Positions 12,061-25,650 of a stretch of DNA of 64,000 bases are shown one piece after another; positions within the stretch are counted from its first letter, which is position 1, and the number at the start of each line of letters is the position of its first letter. The notes below the pieces were generated by a model. It was not told where the DNA came from. It did no database searches and worked only from the letters and a program-made list of their open reading frames with translations. The stretch comes from Forficula auricularia (Eukaryota; Arthropoda; Insecta; Dermaptera; Forficulidae), in NCBI GenBank assembly GCA_024734495.1, contig JALMQS010000904.1, positions 186,001 to 250,000 on the forward strand, read 5' to 3'. The position numbers were made by a program, and so were the translations under genes.

Positions 12061-13640
12061 ATAAATTTGATATTGGCCGTCTAACCCATCGAGTTACACA
12101 TATTTTCATTATAACCTTTTTTAAAGAGAATAATATTTGAGACAAGAAAGCTCATATATATTTAATCTCTAGCATCTATAGTTTAAGAGTTAGAGAGAAT
12201 TAAATGAAAACCAGTATACATATTTATTTGAATCGAATCCTCCGAAATAGATTTTGAATCGAAAAATTGAGAAAAAGTCAATCTCTCCGATTTGTCTGAA
12301 AATTTTCAGATTATTAAAAGGAAGCTCGACATGACTAGAACCAATTTTTATTTCGAAAAATAATGTTTATTTTATCCGAAAAAATTCTTAAAAACTGCAT
12401 AAATAATAGCCTATATCTTCGAAATTATTGATCTGAACAATTTCAATGTTACAATCATTTTTGTAGGTTATTTTATAATTAATAATTTATCTAAATGAAA
12501 TTTTTCAGTGGGGTGGTTGTTTCAGCCAATAGAAATTTTTATTTAAAAATTACCCTATAAATTTGATATTTGCCGTCTAACCCATCGAGTTATACATATT
12601 TTAATAATAACATTTTTAAAAGAGAATAATATTTAAGACAAGAAAGTTTATATGTTGCCAAGTCTATAGTTTAAGAGTTAGAGAGAATTAAATGAAAACC
12701 AGTATAAATATTTATTTGAATCGAATCCTCCGAAATATTATAGATTTTGAATCGAAAAATTGAGAAAAGAGTCGATCTCTCCGATTTGTCTGAAAATTTT
12801 CAGATTATGAAAAGGAAGCTCAACATGATTAGAATCACTTTCTATTTAGAAAAATAATGTTTAATTTATCCGAAAAAAATTCTTAAAAACTGACTAAATA
12901 ATAGCCTACTATAGATCTTCGAAATTATTGATCTGAACAATTCCAATGTTATAATCATATTTGTAGCTTATTTTATAATTAATCATTTATCTAAATGAAA
13001 TTTTTCAGTGGGGTGGTTGTTTCATACAATAGAAATTTTTATTTAAGAATTAAGGCTATAAATTTGATATTGGCCGTCTAACCCCATCGAGTTAATCATC
13101 ACATATTTCTCATTATCACCTTTTTAAAGAGAAATAATATTTGAGACAAAGAAGCTCATTTGAGTCTAATCTCTAGAATATATAGTTTAAGAGTTAGAGA
13201 AGATTAAATGAAAATCAATATAAATATTTATTTATAATCAGTAGAGATTGTGGTGTTGGTGCAAGGTGAAACATCTTTAATAAAGATAAGAGTAAATAAA
13301 TATTTTATTTAATATGGATTTACTATGAGTTAAGGATACTGGTCACTTATTATAAATTATTATAAATTATTATAAATTAAATAAATATTTATTTGAATCG
13401 AATCCTCCGAAATAGATTTTAGAATCAAAAAAATTGAGAAAAAAGTCGATCTCTCCGATTTGTCTGAAAATTTTCAAATTATTAAAAGGAAGCTCGACAT
13501 CACTAGAATCACTTTTTATTTCGAAAAATAATGGTTAGTTTTTCTGAAAAAATTCTTAAAAGTTGACTAATTAATAGCCTATATCTTCGAAATTATTGAT
13601 CTGAACAATTCCAATGTTATAATCATTTTTGTAGGTTATT
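12061..13640 (+). repeat. Tandem triplication of a ~0.5-kb unit
   Basis: Units start at 12061, 12557 and 13058 with ATAAATTTGATATTGGCCG (spacing 496 and 501). They share AATCGAATCCTCCGAAATA and GATCTGAACAATTCCAATG. The third unit carries an insertion at about 13232-13383 bounded by AAATATTTATTT on both sides and holding GTGTTGGTGCAAGGTGAAAC, a sequence related to the ends of the hammerhead elements. No ORF. Confidence 0.8.
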
Positions 13641-14480
13641 TCATACCTAATAATTATTTGTTTTTATCTATTTATTTCAAAATAATATGGATTATGAATT
13701 GGATAATATTCTCGTTCAAATCAAATTAGGGATTTTAAGTTATACAGTAATAATCTAATCATAATAAATGTATGAAGGCGGTAGGAGTTGGTCCGTGACT
13801 TCTTTAAGGGTGGGAACTACTGATCAAAATAAACCCTTTGTTTTGTTTTTAACTCTAATATTTAATTTAAATTATTGTGTTTGTTTAAAATTTACTGTTT
13901 AATATGCAAATCATAGAAGCTTTATTGTATTAACAACTTTATTGGATCAAATAACTCTGTGTAAATTATTTTTCAGCTTTAACAATATTTATCCCAAAAA
14001 TAACATAATTTCCTTCATTAAATATAACATAATAACAATGATTATTTTGCTAAAATAATAGTTTAAATAATCTCTTGAGTTTTGAGTAAAATGAATTTAG
14101 ATAAGGCGGTTGATGATTCCAATTATTATTTTGAAGAGGATAGACATAAATCAGTGGCTTGCTATATTATTAAGTTTGGCTCTCTGTAAGTAAGCCTCGT
14201 CTCCCTTTTGACAAATAGGATAGATATGCATACATGATACAGTTAATTTAATATACACAGAGTCAAGTGAAATCCGTCAGGGTGAGCCAGAGAATGGAAT
14301 ATGTCAAGAGTGGAACAATAAACGATAACAATCCGCGATATTCAGTCGTGAAGGACATAGGCATAATATTTTCATGAATAGATAAGAGACAGTTCAATTC
14401 AACTTAAGATTACATTATCTAAAAAGGGGCAATCTGGGCTCTGGTCTATGCCTAGATTTTCTAGGATTAGTATAATAATA
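13641..14480. other. AT-rich stretch, no feature recognised
   Basis: Nothing with exon, RNA-gene or transposon structure was found. Confidence 0.3.
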
Positions 14481-14895
14481 CAGTAAAATCCCTCAAATTC
14501 GAATACCGGGAATCCGAAATCTCAGGAAATCCGAACGCAAAAAAGAAAAACTTATTTATTTAGTCATAAAACAATTATGTATATATTCTACATTATAATC
14601 TTATTTTACATAATTAGTTGAATAATTAACAGAAGTACCTACAGTTAACATACTTAACAAAGTGTAAATGTGGTCTACATACTCATGTCATCCAGGATGA
14701 TAAACGGTAAAAGTTGGTTATTGAAATTTTTTAGGTTAATCACTTTGCAAAAACAATGAAATAATAATAAAAAGACACAAAATATCCCTTAATCTTTTAC
14801 TTGATATCAGTTATCTTCAATTCTCTAAACTGCTTTCGGCTAATCCGAACAGGCTACAGCCTCAAAATTAGTTCGGATTTGAGGGGGTTTCACTG
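14481..14895. mobile_element. pogo/Tigger-like MITE, 415 bp
   Basis: The termini are CAGTAAAATCCCTCAAATTCG and inverse CAGTGAAACCCCCTCAAATC. They are flanked by TA on both sides (14479-14480 and 14896-14897), typical for Tc1/mariner-pogo insertion. The internal CTAATCCGAACAGGC block also occurs near 4735. No coding sequence. Confidence 0.7.
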
Positions 14896-14899
14896 TAAA

Positions 14900-16100
14900 T
14901 AAAAAGCGCTTATGCTGTCCGTCGCGAGCCTTTCATTTAATACCCACAAATAGTTTATGTCAAATTTATAAAATTAGAAAATTTAAATTATTATTTTAAA
15001 ACCCTTGAATGTTCAGGGTCAAAAAATGAAGAAGCCTCCTGGACAGCAATATGTCCGCCGAAGGGCGCCTTAGCAACTGGTAATAAATAATCGAGATATA
15101 TATTTATGTTTATATTCCAGTTAAAAATTAGAGCAAAAAGTGACTTCGGTGATTTAGTTTTTCCGTCAGTAAATGATTTGAGCTAGAGAGCTGAAGTTTA
15201 GCATAATGGTGCAGTTTATTGTTAATATGGAGTCTTATTTCAGTTTATTAGCCAGAAAGTTTAAAATAACTTATCTTAACGATTCGATTTTTTTCTATTA
15301 GAAGTTTTATAGATAGACTGTCTAAATATAATTAGTTATCCATTTTAGAAATACAAATATTCAGACAACAAATATTCTTTTAGCTCAAATCCCTCACAAG
15401 GGACAAATTTTGGAAAACATACCGAGTCTTGAACAAGTTCTATAGTTTTCCTCCAATTTTTTAAAATAAGTGTTCGAATTTTAATTCAGAACTGCCACAA
15501 CTTAATTTTTCTTAATTTACCATATTTAGTACTTAGAAAATATCTTATCAGAAACTTAAATCATTCGGGTTGCGATTGTTATGTTTTTATTTTACTCGTA
15601 TTTAATGCTGTAATGCTTTTCACTCAAATATCTATAGGTATAACATATAATTACGAAACTGCTTGAGTTGGTCATTATTATTTCTTTTGTCTGTCAGTTT
15701 TCAGATTTGTGTTCACGATAGACAGGGCCGGATTTAGACTTGATAAGGCCCTAAGCTTTTTGAGATATTATAAGTCCAGACATATAAGTATATGTCAGTG
15801 CCAAATATGATATTCGGAACCTAAAGGGTTAAACTGAAATACAATTAAGAAGTTTATAGATAGTGAAATAATAAATCTTTAACTTAAAATCATTTTTATT
15901 CATAACAAACTTAAAAATGCAAACTCTGGTAAAAAGAAACAAATGTTTTTAATTACAAAAATTATCGAAATTACCGGCATTTGCTGTCGAAATTTATCAG
16001 TAATTTTGGTAGTCATAATTACCGGTAATACCGATTAACCGATTATCGGTAATGCAAACCCTAGGAACAATAGCGCTTTGTTCTTCGAAAGGACGTGCTA
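14900..16100. other. AT-rich stretch; one hAT-like terminus
   Basis: No gene is seen. At 15724 CAGGGCCGGATTTAGAC resembles an hAT left terminus, but no matching right end with an 8-bp duplication was found. Confidence 0.3.
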
Positions 16101-16435
16101 ATAAGCTGACGTGTTCTGATGTGGCCATCCACTTGACTTTACCATACAACCTGGCCCCTAAAATTATTTATAATCATATAGGCAGGGGGGGTAAGTTTTT
16201 GCATTTTTATACTTCTGGGGTCCCACTGATTATGTATACAAAATTTGGTTGAGTTTGGTAAATGGCCAAGATTTTCATTTTTTGACCCCTATACCAGCCC
16301 CCCCCCTTTTGGGCGGTTAGTTTTTGCATTTTTAGACTTCTGGGGGTCCACTGATTATGTATATAAAATTTGGTTGAGTTTGCTCAAACGGCCTAGATTT
16401 TTAATTTTTAACCCCCTCTCCACCCCCTCCCTAAA
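16101..16435 (+). mobile_element. Repeat family A, 3'-truncated copy
   Basis: It starts with AAGCTGACGTGTTCTGATG and continues through two internal units separated by C runs, then breaks off. A short inverted piece of the same family (ACCAAACTCAACCAAATTTTG) lies at 16605-16640. The stretch 16660-17760 shows only simple A-rich tracts. Confidence 0.6.
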
Positions 16436-17769
16436 CTATAGATTGTGTAGCTTATGCGTAAATCCAGCACTGACTTTGTTTTTGACTTGAATTTGTGTCT
16501 ACCATGTATAGAAGTGTTCTTGCCAAGACTAAATTTATTTCTCGACGCCAAAAACCAACCATCCAAAATGGAGAACAGGGTCAAAAAATAAAATTCTCGG
16601 CCTTTCGACCAAACTCAACCAAATTTTGTATACCTAATCTGTGGGCCTGCAGAAATGCAAAAACTAAATGATAATTCTTTTTTATTAATACATTATATGA
16701 AAAATGTCATAAAAATCCTTCACGTGGAGAGAAAAAGTAAAAAAAAAAAAGGATATTTGCAATTATGATACTCAATTCTTTTAAGAAAATAAAAAAATAA
16801 TAATAATAATAAAAAAATGAGCGATTTGAGAAATGTGCTTTTCTCTAGAAAAGAGTGAGGCAGGCCTGTTCCTAACAGCCAAAAAAGGAAAAAAAATCAT
16901 GAGATGGTGCAAATAAACGATCTATCAGAGAATGGGTTATTATGTCATTAAGTCGAAATGTTAAGATAGGAAAGCAAGAGAAGGTAGTCTTATGGCAGAC
17001 CATGCCGAGATTATATCCAGGGACGACATCATCACCAACAGCTTAACGAGTCTGTCATAACACTTAGCAAAGAAACTGGCGACGAGAAGGATAATTTGAC
17101 AAAACCAATCGTCAAAAATAGAAATAAAAACGAACACAATAACAAGAGGAAAATAAAATTAACAGAAAAAAGAAATAATAGAAGAATAAAGATAAGGAGG
17201 CGAGGAGATTTTTAAAATTTAAAATTCAATCTTAAGCGTTTTATTAACTTTATCAAAGAAGGAGACAATTGAAAGTGTCAATTATTTTAGAAGTACGGAG
17301 TGTTCAGCCACTCGATTGCTCAAAGCTTAAAAGTAAGGTCATTTTAAGTTAAAAATAATAATAAGCTCAGCCTGGCTATTTGAAGTACCTGGAGAATTCC
17401 CGGTGGACCGGTTTAATGACCATCCTCTTGTCAGAATCGCTTGATTCTTTTTATATTCCAGCCAAACCTGCCCACACAGGCCATTCTCAACCTGGGCTCC
17501 GCGGACTTTAACGTGAGGAAAACTCAACTTCAAAGTACTTTATTCCACTATTTTGGTTCTTTTTTATTTAACATAGCTTTTAACAATGTATTTAATATTT
17601 AAAATTAACACTTAGTTTTATTTAAAGATGATTGAAATCTTATATATTTAATCCATTAACGCCCACCGTGTCATAAATGACACGGCCAAATTTACAGATT
17701 AATTAAATGCATTAAGAGAATATTTGTGGATAACTGAGATCAGTGGCATAAGTAACTATACCGTTGGGG

Positions 17770-17880
17770 CCCGTGGCCAGGGCCGGCGCAAGGCAGGTTC
17801 AGCGCCTTCGGCGGCCCTCTTGATATCCAGGGGGCTTCGGCCCCTGGACCCCCAACCCCATCCCACCCCGTGCTACCTGC
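17770..17880 (-). repeat. GC-rich hairpin cluster, Helitron-like end
   Basis: On the minus strand it reads as hairpins around GGGGCCGAAGCCCCC and GGGCCGCCGAAGGCG. The same GC-rich hairpin style recurs at 39960-40016 (ending CTAG before T) and 63435-63505. Such hairpins just inside a CTRR end mark Helitron 3' termini. No 5' end or Rep/helicase was seen. Confidence 0.3.
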
Positions 17881-17924
17881 ACCCCACCACTCCATCCCAT
17901 CATGAAATTAAAAACCTAGCATTC

Positions 17925-20880
17925 TTTTAACAAAATGAAGCGCTGATTAGTTTTTGGTACATATCGGCCCACAAACATTAGTACTTTTTTAGTTTTTTCT
18001 AAATATCTTGAAAATGACTTAACCAATTTTTATGAAATTTAATATCCTAATTAAGTACCTTGGGGACCACAAAAATATTAAATAAAGTTTTTAGTAAAAT
18101 TATATTTTAAAGTACTTTACTCTAGAATAAAATAGTACTTTTTTAATTTTTTATTTTAAATTCTTTAAAATTTATTCATTTGATCGTTTTAAGATAGCTC
18201 ATTTAACCTAACTTAAGTAAGAATGGTTAGGCTGCTCGCTGTGAAATGGTAAAAATTTGGGAGGAAATTTTATAAGTAACCATAGCATACTGCGTTGTTT
18301 TCTTATCCGTTACCTTTGCTTAAGACATAGAGAAATCGACTTTAAACCAAAAATAGCGATTGATTCTCATCTAATACTTGAGGAATAACCATTCTATATT
18401 GGATTTTTGACGTTTCGGTTTTTATTGGTAACCATTGCTGAAGACATAGAGAAATCGACTTTAAACCAAAAATAGCGATTGATTCTCATCTAATGCTTGA
18501 GGAATAACCATTCTATATTGGATTTTTGACGTTTCGGTTTTTATTGGTAGCCATTGCTGAAGACACAGAGAAATCGACTTTAAACCAAAAATAGCGATTG
18601 ATTCTCATCTAATACTTGAGGAATAACCATTCTATATTGGATTTTTGACGTTTCGGTTTTTATTGGTAACCATTGCTGAAGACACAGAGAAATCGACTTT
18701 AAACCAAAAATAGCGATTGATTCTCATCTAATACTTGAGGAATAACCATTCTATATTGAAGGAGATAATAAAAGAGTGTGTCTTCTGCTGGAATTATAAA
18801 AACTGAAATATAACGTTATAAATAAATAAAATTTATAATTCCAGCAGAAGACACTCTTTTATTGTCTCCTTCAATATATAAAAATTCTGCTACTCTCGGC
18901 AAAAACTTTCAATTTAACCATTCTATATTAGATTTTTGACATTTCGGTTTTTATTGGTAACCAGTGCTGAAGACAGAAAAATCGACTTTAAACCTAAAAT
19001 AGCGATTGATTCTCATCTAATACTTGAGGAAAAACCATTCTACATTGGATTTTTGACATTTCGGTTATTATTGTAACCATTCCTGAAGACAATAAGGAAT
19101 CGACTTAAAATCAAAAATAGCCATCGATTCTCATCTAATACTTGAGGAATAACAATTCTACATTACGTTTTTGACGTTTCGATCATTATTGGTAACCATT
19201 GCTGAAGACATGGAGGAATCGACATAAAATCAAAAATAACGATCGATTCTTATCTAATACTAGAGGAATAACCTTATTGCATTCCATTTTTGATGTTTTG
19301 ACTATTAATGGCAACCTCTACTGAAAACGTGGAAGAATCGACTTAAAATCAAAAAGACTAAATTCTTTTTTGGTAAACAACTCAAGCTTGAATTTTATTT
19401 ATTTATAACGAAATATAACGTTATAAATAAATAAAATTTATAATTCCAACAGAAGACACACTCTTTTATTGTCTCCTTCAATATAGAATGGTTATTCCTC
19501 AAGTATTAGATGAGAATCAATCGCTATTTTTGGTTTAAAGTCGATTTCTCTGTGTCTTCAGCAATGGTTACCAATAATAATCGAAACGTCAAAAACGTAA
19601 TGTAGAATTGTTATTCCTCAAGTATTAGATGAGAATCGATGGCTATTTTTGATTTTAAGTCGATTCCTTATTGTCTTCAGGAATGGTTACAATAATAACC
19701 GAAATGTCAAAAATCCAATGTAGAATGGTTATTCCTCGACTATTAAATCAGAATTATTTTTAATTAATGTCAACATGAACTACAAATTGCAAGTGATATC
19801 TGATTAATAATAAAGGAACAAACATATTAATATTTCAAATGAATTTGGATAAAGTTTAGCAACGATCCGTTGCAGTTTATTTCATTTAGTGCGTGCGGAT
19901 GGATGTATGGATGGATGATGTATGTTATCGTTTTTTTGGCCCACGATTTTTTCCACACCGTTGCACCGATTGAAATGAAATTGAAAACCTACCATTAGTT
20001 TAACAAAATGAAGCGCTGATTAGTTTTTGGTACATATCGGCCCACAAACATTAGTACTTTATTTCAGTACTTTTTTAGTTTTTTCTAAATATTTTGAAAA
20101 TGACTTAACCAATTTTGATGAAATTTAATATCCTAATTAAGTAGCTTGGGGACCACAAAAAAAGGTTAAATAAAGTTTTTAGTAAAATTATATTTTAAAG
20201 TACTTTACTCAAGAGTAAGATAGTACTTTTTTTAATTTTTATATTTTAAATTCTTTAAAATTTATTCATTGGATCGTTTTAATATAGCTCATTTAACCTT
20301 GCTTAAGTGAGAATGGATAGGCTTCTCTCTGTGAAATGCTAAAAATTTGGGAGGAAATTTTATAAGTAACCATAGCAACTGCGTTGTTTTCTTATCCGTT
20401 ACCTTTGCTGAAGACATAGAGGAATCGAGTTAAAATCAAAAATAACGATTGATTCTCATCTAGTACTTGAGGAATAACCATTCTATATTGGATTTTTGAC
20501 GTTTCGGTTTTTATTGGTTACCATTGCTGAAGACATAGAGGAATCGGGTTAAAATCAAAAATAGCGATTCAAGCTTGAGTTGTTTACCAAAAAAGAATTT
20601 AGTCTTTTTGATTTTAAGTCGATTCTTCCACGTTTTCAGTAGAGGTTGCCATTAATAGTCAAAACATCAAAAATGGAATGCAATAAGGTTATTCCTCTAG
20701 TATTAGATAATAATCGATTGTTATTTTTGATTTTAAGACGATTCCTCCATGTCTTCACCAATGGTTACCAATAATAACCGAAATGTCAAAAATCGAATGT
20801 AGAATGGTTATTCCTCGACTTTTAAATAAGAATCGATCATTATTTTTGAATTAAAGTCAACATGAACCGCAAATAGCAAG
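17925..20880. repeat. Satellite block: 119-bp repeats in direct and inverted arrays
   Basis: A 119-bp unit (GAAATCGACTTTAAACC at 18332, 18451, 18570 and 18689) is repeated head-to-tail, then degrades to 19370. Inverted copies follow at 19460-19740 and 20560-20830. A ~400-bp leader (AAATGAAGCGCTGATTAG) is present twice, at 17933 and 20010. Inverted blocks AATATAACGTTATAAATAAA mark junctions at 18810 and 19410. Likely grown by unequal exchange; no ORF. Confidence 0.8.
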
Positions 20881-21229
20881 TTTGAAAAAAAATATCATAC
20901 AGATTTTTTAATAACCATAAAAAGTCAAATAAATATTTTTATCAAGGTTTAGAAAATTTTTCAAATTTTCATATTAATAACTGGTTGGGAAAATTTTGAG
21001 AATAAAATGCTTGTATATTATAGAAATCGAGTTTAGACTTTATACTCATTTATTTTTAAATAAAAAACAAATTACAGTAAAACACTTGTAACAGAAATAA
21101 TTAATGTAAATGTATATATATAATATATACTATACACATATTTATAATAATACATATATCAGGTTATAAATATCTTATTTTATATCTAGAATTTTGTACA
21201 TGAATTTCAATTGAGAGGTGACCTGGGCT

Positions 21230-24200
21230 CTATTCCAGGGGCCCAATATTCTCTTCTAAATTCCGTTGGGCTGCCATCACTGTATTCTTCATCAGCATTG
21301 CCACCGTCATTGGTCCTACTCCACCAGGAACAGGGGTTATATATGAGGCCACTTCAGAGGCCTCTTTAAAATCCACATCTCCTACAACTCGGTATCCAGA
21401 TTTCTTAGAAGGATCTAAAATGAAGATAATGATGAATTCAATAAGTTAAGCTCTTCTTCAACTTTTCTGAATACATCAACTGTAAATTACTTAAGTTTAG
21501 TAAATATCATTTATTTTGGGCTGACTAAGTAATTAGGTTGGACCATTAATATAGAAATTATAAAATTTGTTAAAATCTTCTACTTTTATTTTTATCACGA
21601 CACTTAATTATAACAAAAAAAAAACTGTTGTTACCTGGAATAGAATTTATTCCAACATCAATGACTACAACGCCTGGTTTTAACCATGAGCCCTTTACCA
21701 TTTCGGGTTGACCAACTGCGACCACAAGAATGTCAGCTTGAGCTACCTGAAATTGAAAAGAATGGACTTTAAATTCTAATTTTCTAAAAAGGTTTAAAAG
21801 TGAAAAATTAAGACTTGAGTATTCAAACCTTTTTAGGAATGTCTTTTGTTTCAGAATCGCAAGAAGTGACATTTGCATTATGCCATTTTAATAACGAAGC
21901 TGCAGGGGATCCAACAATCTTGCTTTTTCCAATTACAACTGTATTACTACCTGCTATTGTTACGCCAGTCCTAAAACAAAGTAATTAATTATTTACAAGA
22001 GATTCATTAAAGATTTCTCTTCAACATTGTTTTAAATAGATATAAATTTAAATTCTTAATCATCATCATCATTGAGTACACAGTACTAAGACTGGTTTGA
22101 CGCAACCACCCGTCTCCACTCGGCTCTGTCTCATGCCAGCTATTTGACCTCTCTAAAGGCCAGTTGTATGTCGGTTTGTAAAGTCTTTGTTAAAGTTGAC
22201 AAAGGATAAAACCTTAGAATTCACCTTGTGCCCGGCGGGATGGCCAATCAGATGAAAGTGCGTGGCCATCCCGCCGGCCACAAGGTGAATTGCAAGGTTT
22301 TACCATTTGTCAGCTTTAACAAAGACTTTACAAACCGACATACAGCTGGCCCTAAATGTCTTGCATCCCATACCCCCAATTATTTGGGCCTCCTCTTGGA
22401 AAGTAATGGCAACCTACCAAGAGTATAATTACCTAGTCATCTCTCCAAATTAGCCGTTCGGAACCGGCGTTAAAAAGTAGGTCGCGTATATCTGTGTAAA
22501 ACAACTAAACACACTCAGCACAGGTATATTTGGAGAGGCGCCGACACCCGTTTCGGGTATGGCACTCGAAGAAGAAGGTATTAAAGACGAATTGCAATAG
22601 AAAATGCCATATAACATGTGTCCAATTTTTATTGAGTACAGAGATACAGCTGTTAGTATGTAAGATGCAATATGATATGTACCAGTGTCACGCAGTGTAT
22701 TGAACACACGAGTAAACACTCTTCAATCTGGTAGTCTGCGATTAGGAAATCGTAATCCGTATTCTCTACAATCAGCAGCAGCATTTCAATTACAAAACCC
22801 ATACACAAATACCATATCGGCATACTCAGCATGTGTAAATACATGAGGCATGTTTGCACGCTACAGTACAGTAGACTTGCCCAACAAATCACAATGTAAA
22901 CTAAAACACAACTTGAACATCAACACTACTGCTGACATTCGATAAATACGGCCATAGCAACCCATAACAACCGGTGTACCATCACAAGAAACGAAAATGC
23001 ATCGAACACAGGTGTATCTCAGTACTCAATAAAAATTGAACACATGTTATATGGCATTTTTTATTACAATTCGTCTATACTACCACCTCCTAAAATATTT
23101 AGTACTATTCCTCCTCACCTTGTATATAAGTGAAAATATTGCAATACTCTCTCGAGGTCTTCACATAAATGGGCTTTCTTAACACCATAATTATAAAATT
23201 TATTTTTATTTCGTCACTTAATAGAAAAAAATTATTTTAGATGAAAAATGGATTTAATGGTCCCCAGAGCCCAAAAATTCATTGCTTATGTACCTCTTCC
23301 GGCTTGATCCCCACGTTAATAAAAATAAAACGAAATTTGAAACTTAATCAAAATATCGGCTGTATAACAACGTTTAGTTTAAATCAAAAACAACGGAATA
23401 TTCCTTACTTCAGGCGATTTTAAGTTTTTCTCCAAAAACGTCTAACTAATCTAATCTGTTTATCATCAAGTTTTATAGTATGTTCTTTGATACGTGTAAA
23501 TTTTATGTCAAATGCAGTTCAGGGTGGGAAGTTAAAAGACATTTTCCAAAATGTATACTCATCAATAAAATTATGATATTTTTTTAACTTATGTATTGTG
23601 TGCCAATATGAAGAAGAAAATTTGGAAGGTTGATTTCAAAGAAGTTTGCTCTTCACACCCTATGTTTATACCTTTTAATAAGTTCAAGGCATCCGTTTGG
23701 AGTACAAGGGATGAATCCAGACATATCTCCATTCTTAAGTTGGTCTTGATTAATTTTACTTAACCTGTAAACAAAAAATATCATCTAAGATTAATAATTA
23801 TATAAATTAAATTAAAAATCTAATAAACAATAAACGCCTTCGAGATATCATTTATAAGGTATTTACAAGAAATGTAATACAAGAAATCCTAAGTTATTTA
23901 CAAGAAATGTAATACAAGAAATCCTCAATTTTGCGGACCTGGATTTAACGGACAAAATTTGCGATCCTTGTTAATTTAAACGCGCGTAAGCGATAGATAG
24001 CATATCTACATTCTACATTGTATTTTTGTATCTACTATCTACATAAATAATAACAGGGAAACTAATTTATCAATTTTTAACAGGCGCCTTCGAAAAAGCT
24101 ACATTAGTTGTCTGAATGACTATGAAATTGCAATTTAGAGTATAAATCTCGTGGTATTCAAGAATGACATATCGTCAAAAAGTAATAAAAATAGAATATG

Positions 24201-24820
24201 TAGTTATAAATAGATGACATTTTTTTTATTAATTTAAATGTACAACTTACCCATCAACATCTTTCGTTGGAGAAACAGAATCTAGGATAAGGGCTGAGTC
24301 AATACGATTTTCCGAATCTAGAGGCATTTGCATGATAATGCCATGAATCATTGGATCATTATTTAATTCTTTTAATTTGTTTAATAGCTTAAAAAATAAA
24401 ATATTTGTAATTTCAAAAGTTATTTATATTTGAAATACAATAAATACCTCTGCTTCAGTTGTTGACTTAGATAATAAGATATGTTCGGCATCAATTCCAA
24501 TTTCTTTAGCTGCTCTCATTTTCATTCGAATATAAATATTCGAATCCTCTCTGGTCCCAACTTGTACAATTGCAAGTTTGGGTTGATAACCAGGAATATG
24601 CTCATCCATCTTCTTAACATCTTCTTTGAGTGCTAGCCGTATCTCTCTAAAATTAAAACATAAAAGTTACAGACATGTCACAAACATACGAGTTCTGTTT
24701 TTTAACAATTATGGTATGGAACCTTAAAAATTTTTGGTCGATTATTAAATTTATTAAGGAAATTTCAAAATATTTTACTTACTTGGCAATTTCAGTTCCA
24801 GATAAAATTTTAGCAGGCAT
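21230..24820 (-). CDS. MTHFD: Methylenetetrahydrofolate dehydrogenase/cyclohydrolase (FolD family), complete, 7 exons
   Basis: Exons in transcript order: 24820-24783, 24646-24448, 24387-24251, 23764-23672, 21970-21829, 21746-21635, 21414-21230. All have GT-AG junctions and compatible phases, giving 301 aa. The enzyme interconverts 5,10-methylene-, methenyl- and 10-formyl-tetrahydrofolate using NAD(P). Catalytic residues match the family: Tyr51-x3-Lys55, Gln99 in GIIMQMP, Asp124 in KDVDG. The Rossmann GKSKIVGSP is at 170-178 and the [10 protein letters not shown] signature at 268-277. The start is [13 protein letters not shown] with no transit peptide. Motifs such as [11 protein letters not shown] and GQPEMVKG resemble the dehydrogenase/cyclohydrolase domain of cytosolic MTHFD1 more than mitochondrial MTHFD2. 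The stop follows that domain, so no formate-ligase domain is present. Cytosolic location is inferred. A long intron holds a LINE remnant, a foldback and a MITE. Confidence 0.93.
22058..22395 (-). mobile_element. Non-LTR retrotransposon fragment split by a foldback
   Basis: The pieces 22058-22157 and 22352-22395 match the LINE end at 40795-40930 (TAAGACTGGTTTGA, CAATTATTTGG). They are interrupted exactly by the foldback at 22158-22351. It lies in an intron of the folate gene. Confidence 0.6.
22158..22351. mobile_element. Foldback element, 194 bp, with 5-bp target duplication
   Basis: The arms are almost fully self-complementary (GGCCAGTTGTATGTCGG at the left, CCGACATACAGCTGGCC at the right; GGCGGGATGGCCA against TGGCCATCCCGCC at the centre). 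CTAAA is duplicated at 22153-22157 and 22352-22356, which dates it after the LINE it interrupts. Confidence 0.75.
22560..23125. mobile_element. MITE with long inverted ends, related to 51506-51995
   Basis: The left part (GACGAATTGCAAT, GCCATATAACATGTGTCC, TACAGAGATACAGCTG) is mirrored at 22995-23125. The same family occurs at 51506-51995, where its end reads CAGGGT...TTTCAGGAGGAATAG. Here the outer ends are damaged. Non-coding. Confidence 0.65.
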
Positions 24821-24859
24821 TTTAGGCTAAAAAAGAAAAAAAGTGATTCATTAAAATAA

Positions 24860-25235
24860 AAATAGGGTTTTTTTTTGATGATGAGAGAAGGAGTTACACC
24901 AAAAAGGTACATCCCATAAAGGCCTGGGTTGGCCCCTCCATCGTGAAAAGAAGAAGAAGAAGGGGTTTTTTGGGCTGGGTAGGGGTCGAAGGTATCTGAG
25001 GATACGGATCTTAAACAGCTGAAGGTTATAAGTCGAGGGGAAGACGGTGGCTGGGAGCGAGTTCAGTCTCTGGAGGTCATAGGAATAAAGAGTTGGCGAA
25101 AGCGCTTGTTCGATTTTTATGAAATTTGACAGCGGAGGGTGTGCTGACGTTCGAAAACCGCTTGTTTCTCTTAAAGAAGCTTTAGGGGGGATAATTGATT
25201 TCAGCTCGACTGCGAACAAACACCATGATACTATC
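24860..25235 (-). mobile_element. Non-LTR retrotransposon 3' end
   Basis: On the minus strand a frame (24851-25219) carries the C-terminal tail typical of LINE reverse transcriptases (LNSLPATVFPSTYNLQLFK, then RYLRP). It is followed by an untranslated tail (GGAGGGGCCAACCCAGGCC) and an A-rich end at 24868. It is 5'-truncated and begins about 40 bases upstream of the folate gene start codon. The same family is at 38512-38885. Confidence 0.7.
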
Positions 25236-25299
25236 TGAAGTACAGAGAAAGGGCAGAAACGTTTCTTCGGTGAGCCAGGGAGTCGAGTGAGTTAGTTAG

Positions 25300-25650
25300 G
25301 GCCGGGTCTCCTATTAGTTTAATTGCTCGCTTTCGAATTGCATCCAATGTGGCAAGAGAATTTTGCGGTCAAATTGGAAAAGTGCCGGACCACTTCATTC
25401 GCGAATACATATATCCCCATGACTTCAAGGAACTGGAACTCTCTCCCAGCCTCTATCTTTCCCAGCACCTATGATCTTCAAACCTTCAAAACCAGGGTGC
25501 ATAGACACCTACGTCTACACCCTCTCACTTAATCAACTTTCCTTCTCTTCGGTAATGCAAGAGGTCTTTCGAGATCCATAGGGGCTACATCTTTATTGGT
25601 GCACCCCTTCTTGCATTCGATTGCATTAAAAAAAAAAAAAAAAAAAAATG
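25300..25650 (+). mobile_element. Non-LTR retrotransposon 3' end with poly(A)
   Basis: The frame at 25323-25532 contains SRNWNSLPASIFPSTYDL, homologous to the neighbouring LINE tails. It ends in a pure A run at 25627-25648. Truncated; a diverged member of the same family in the opposite orientation to 24860-25235. The following 25650-26700 has no recognised feature. Confidence 0.7.
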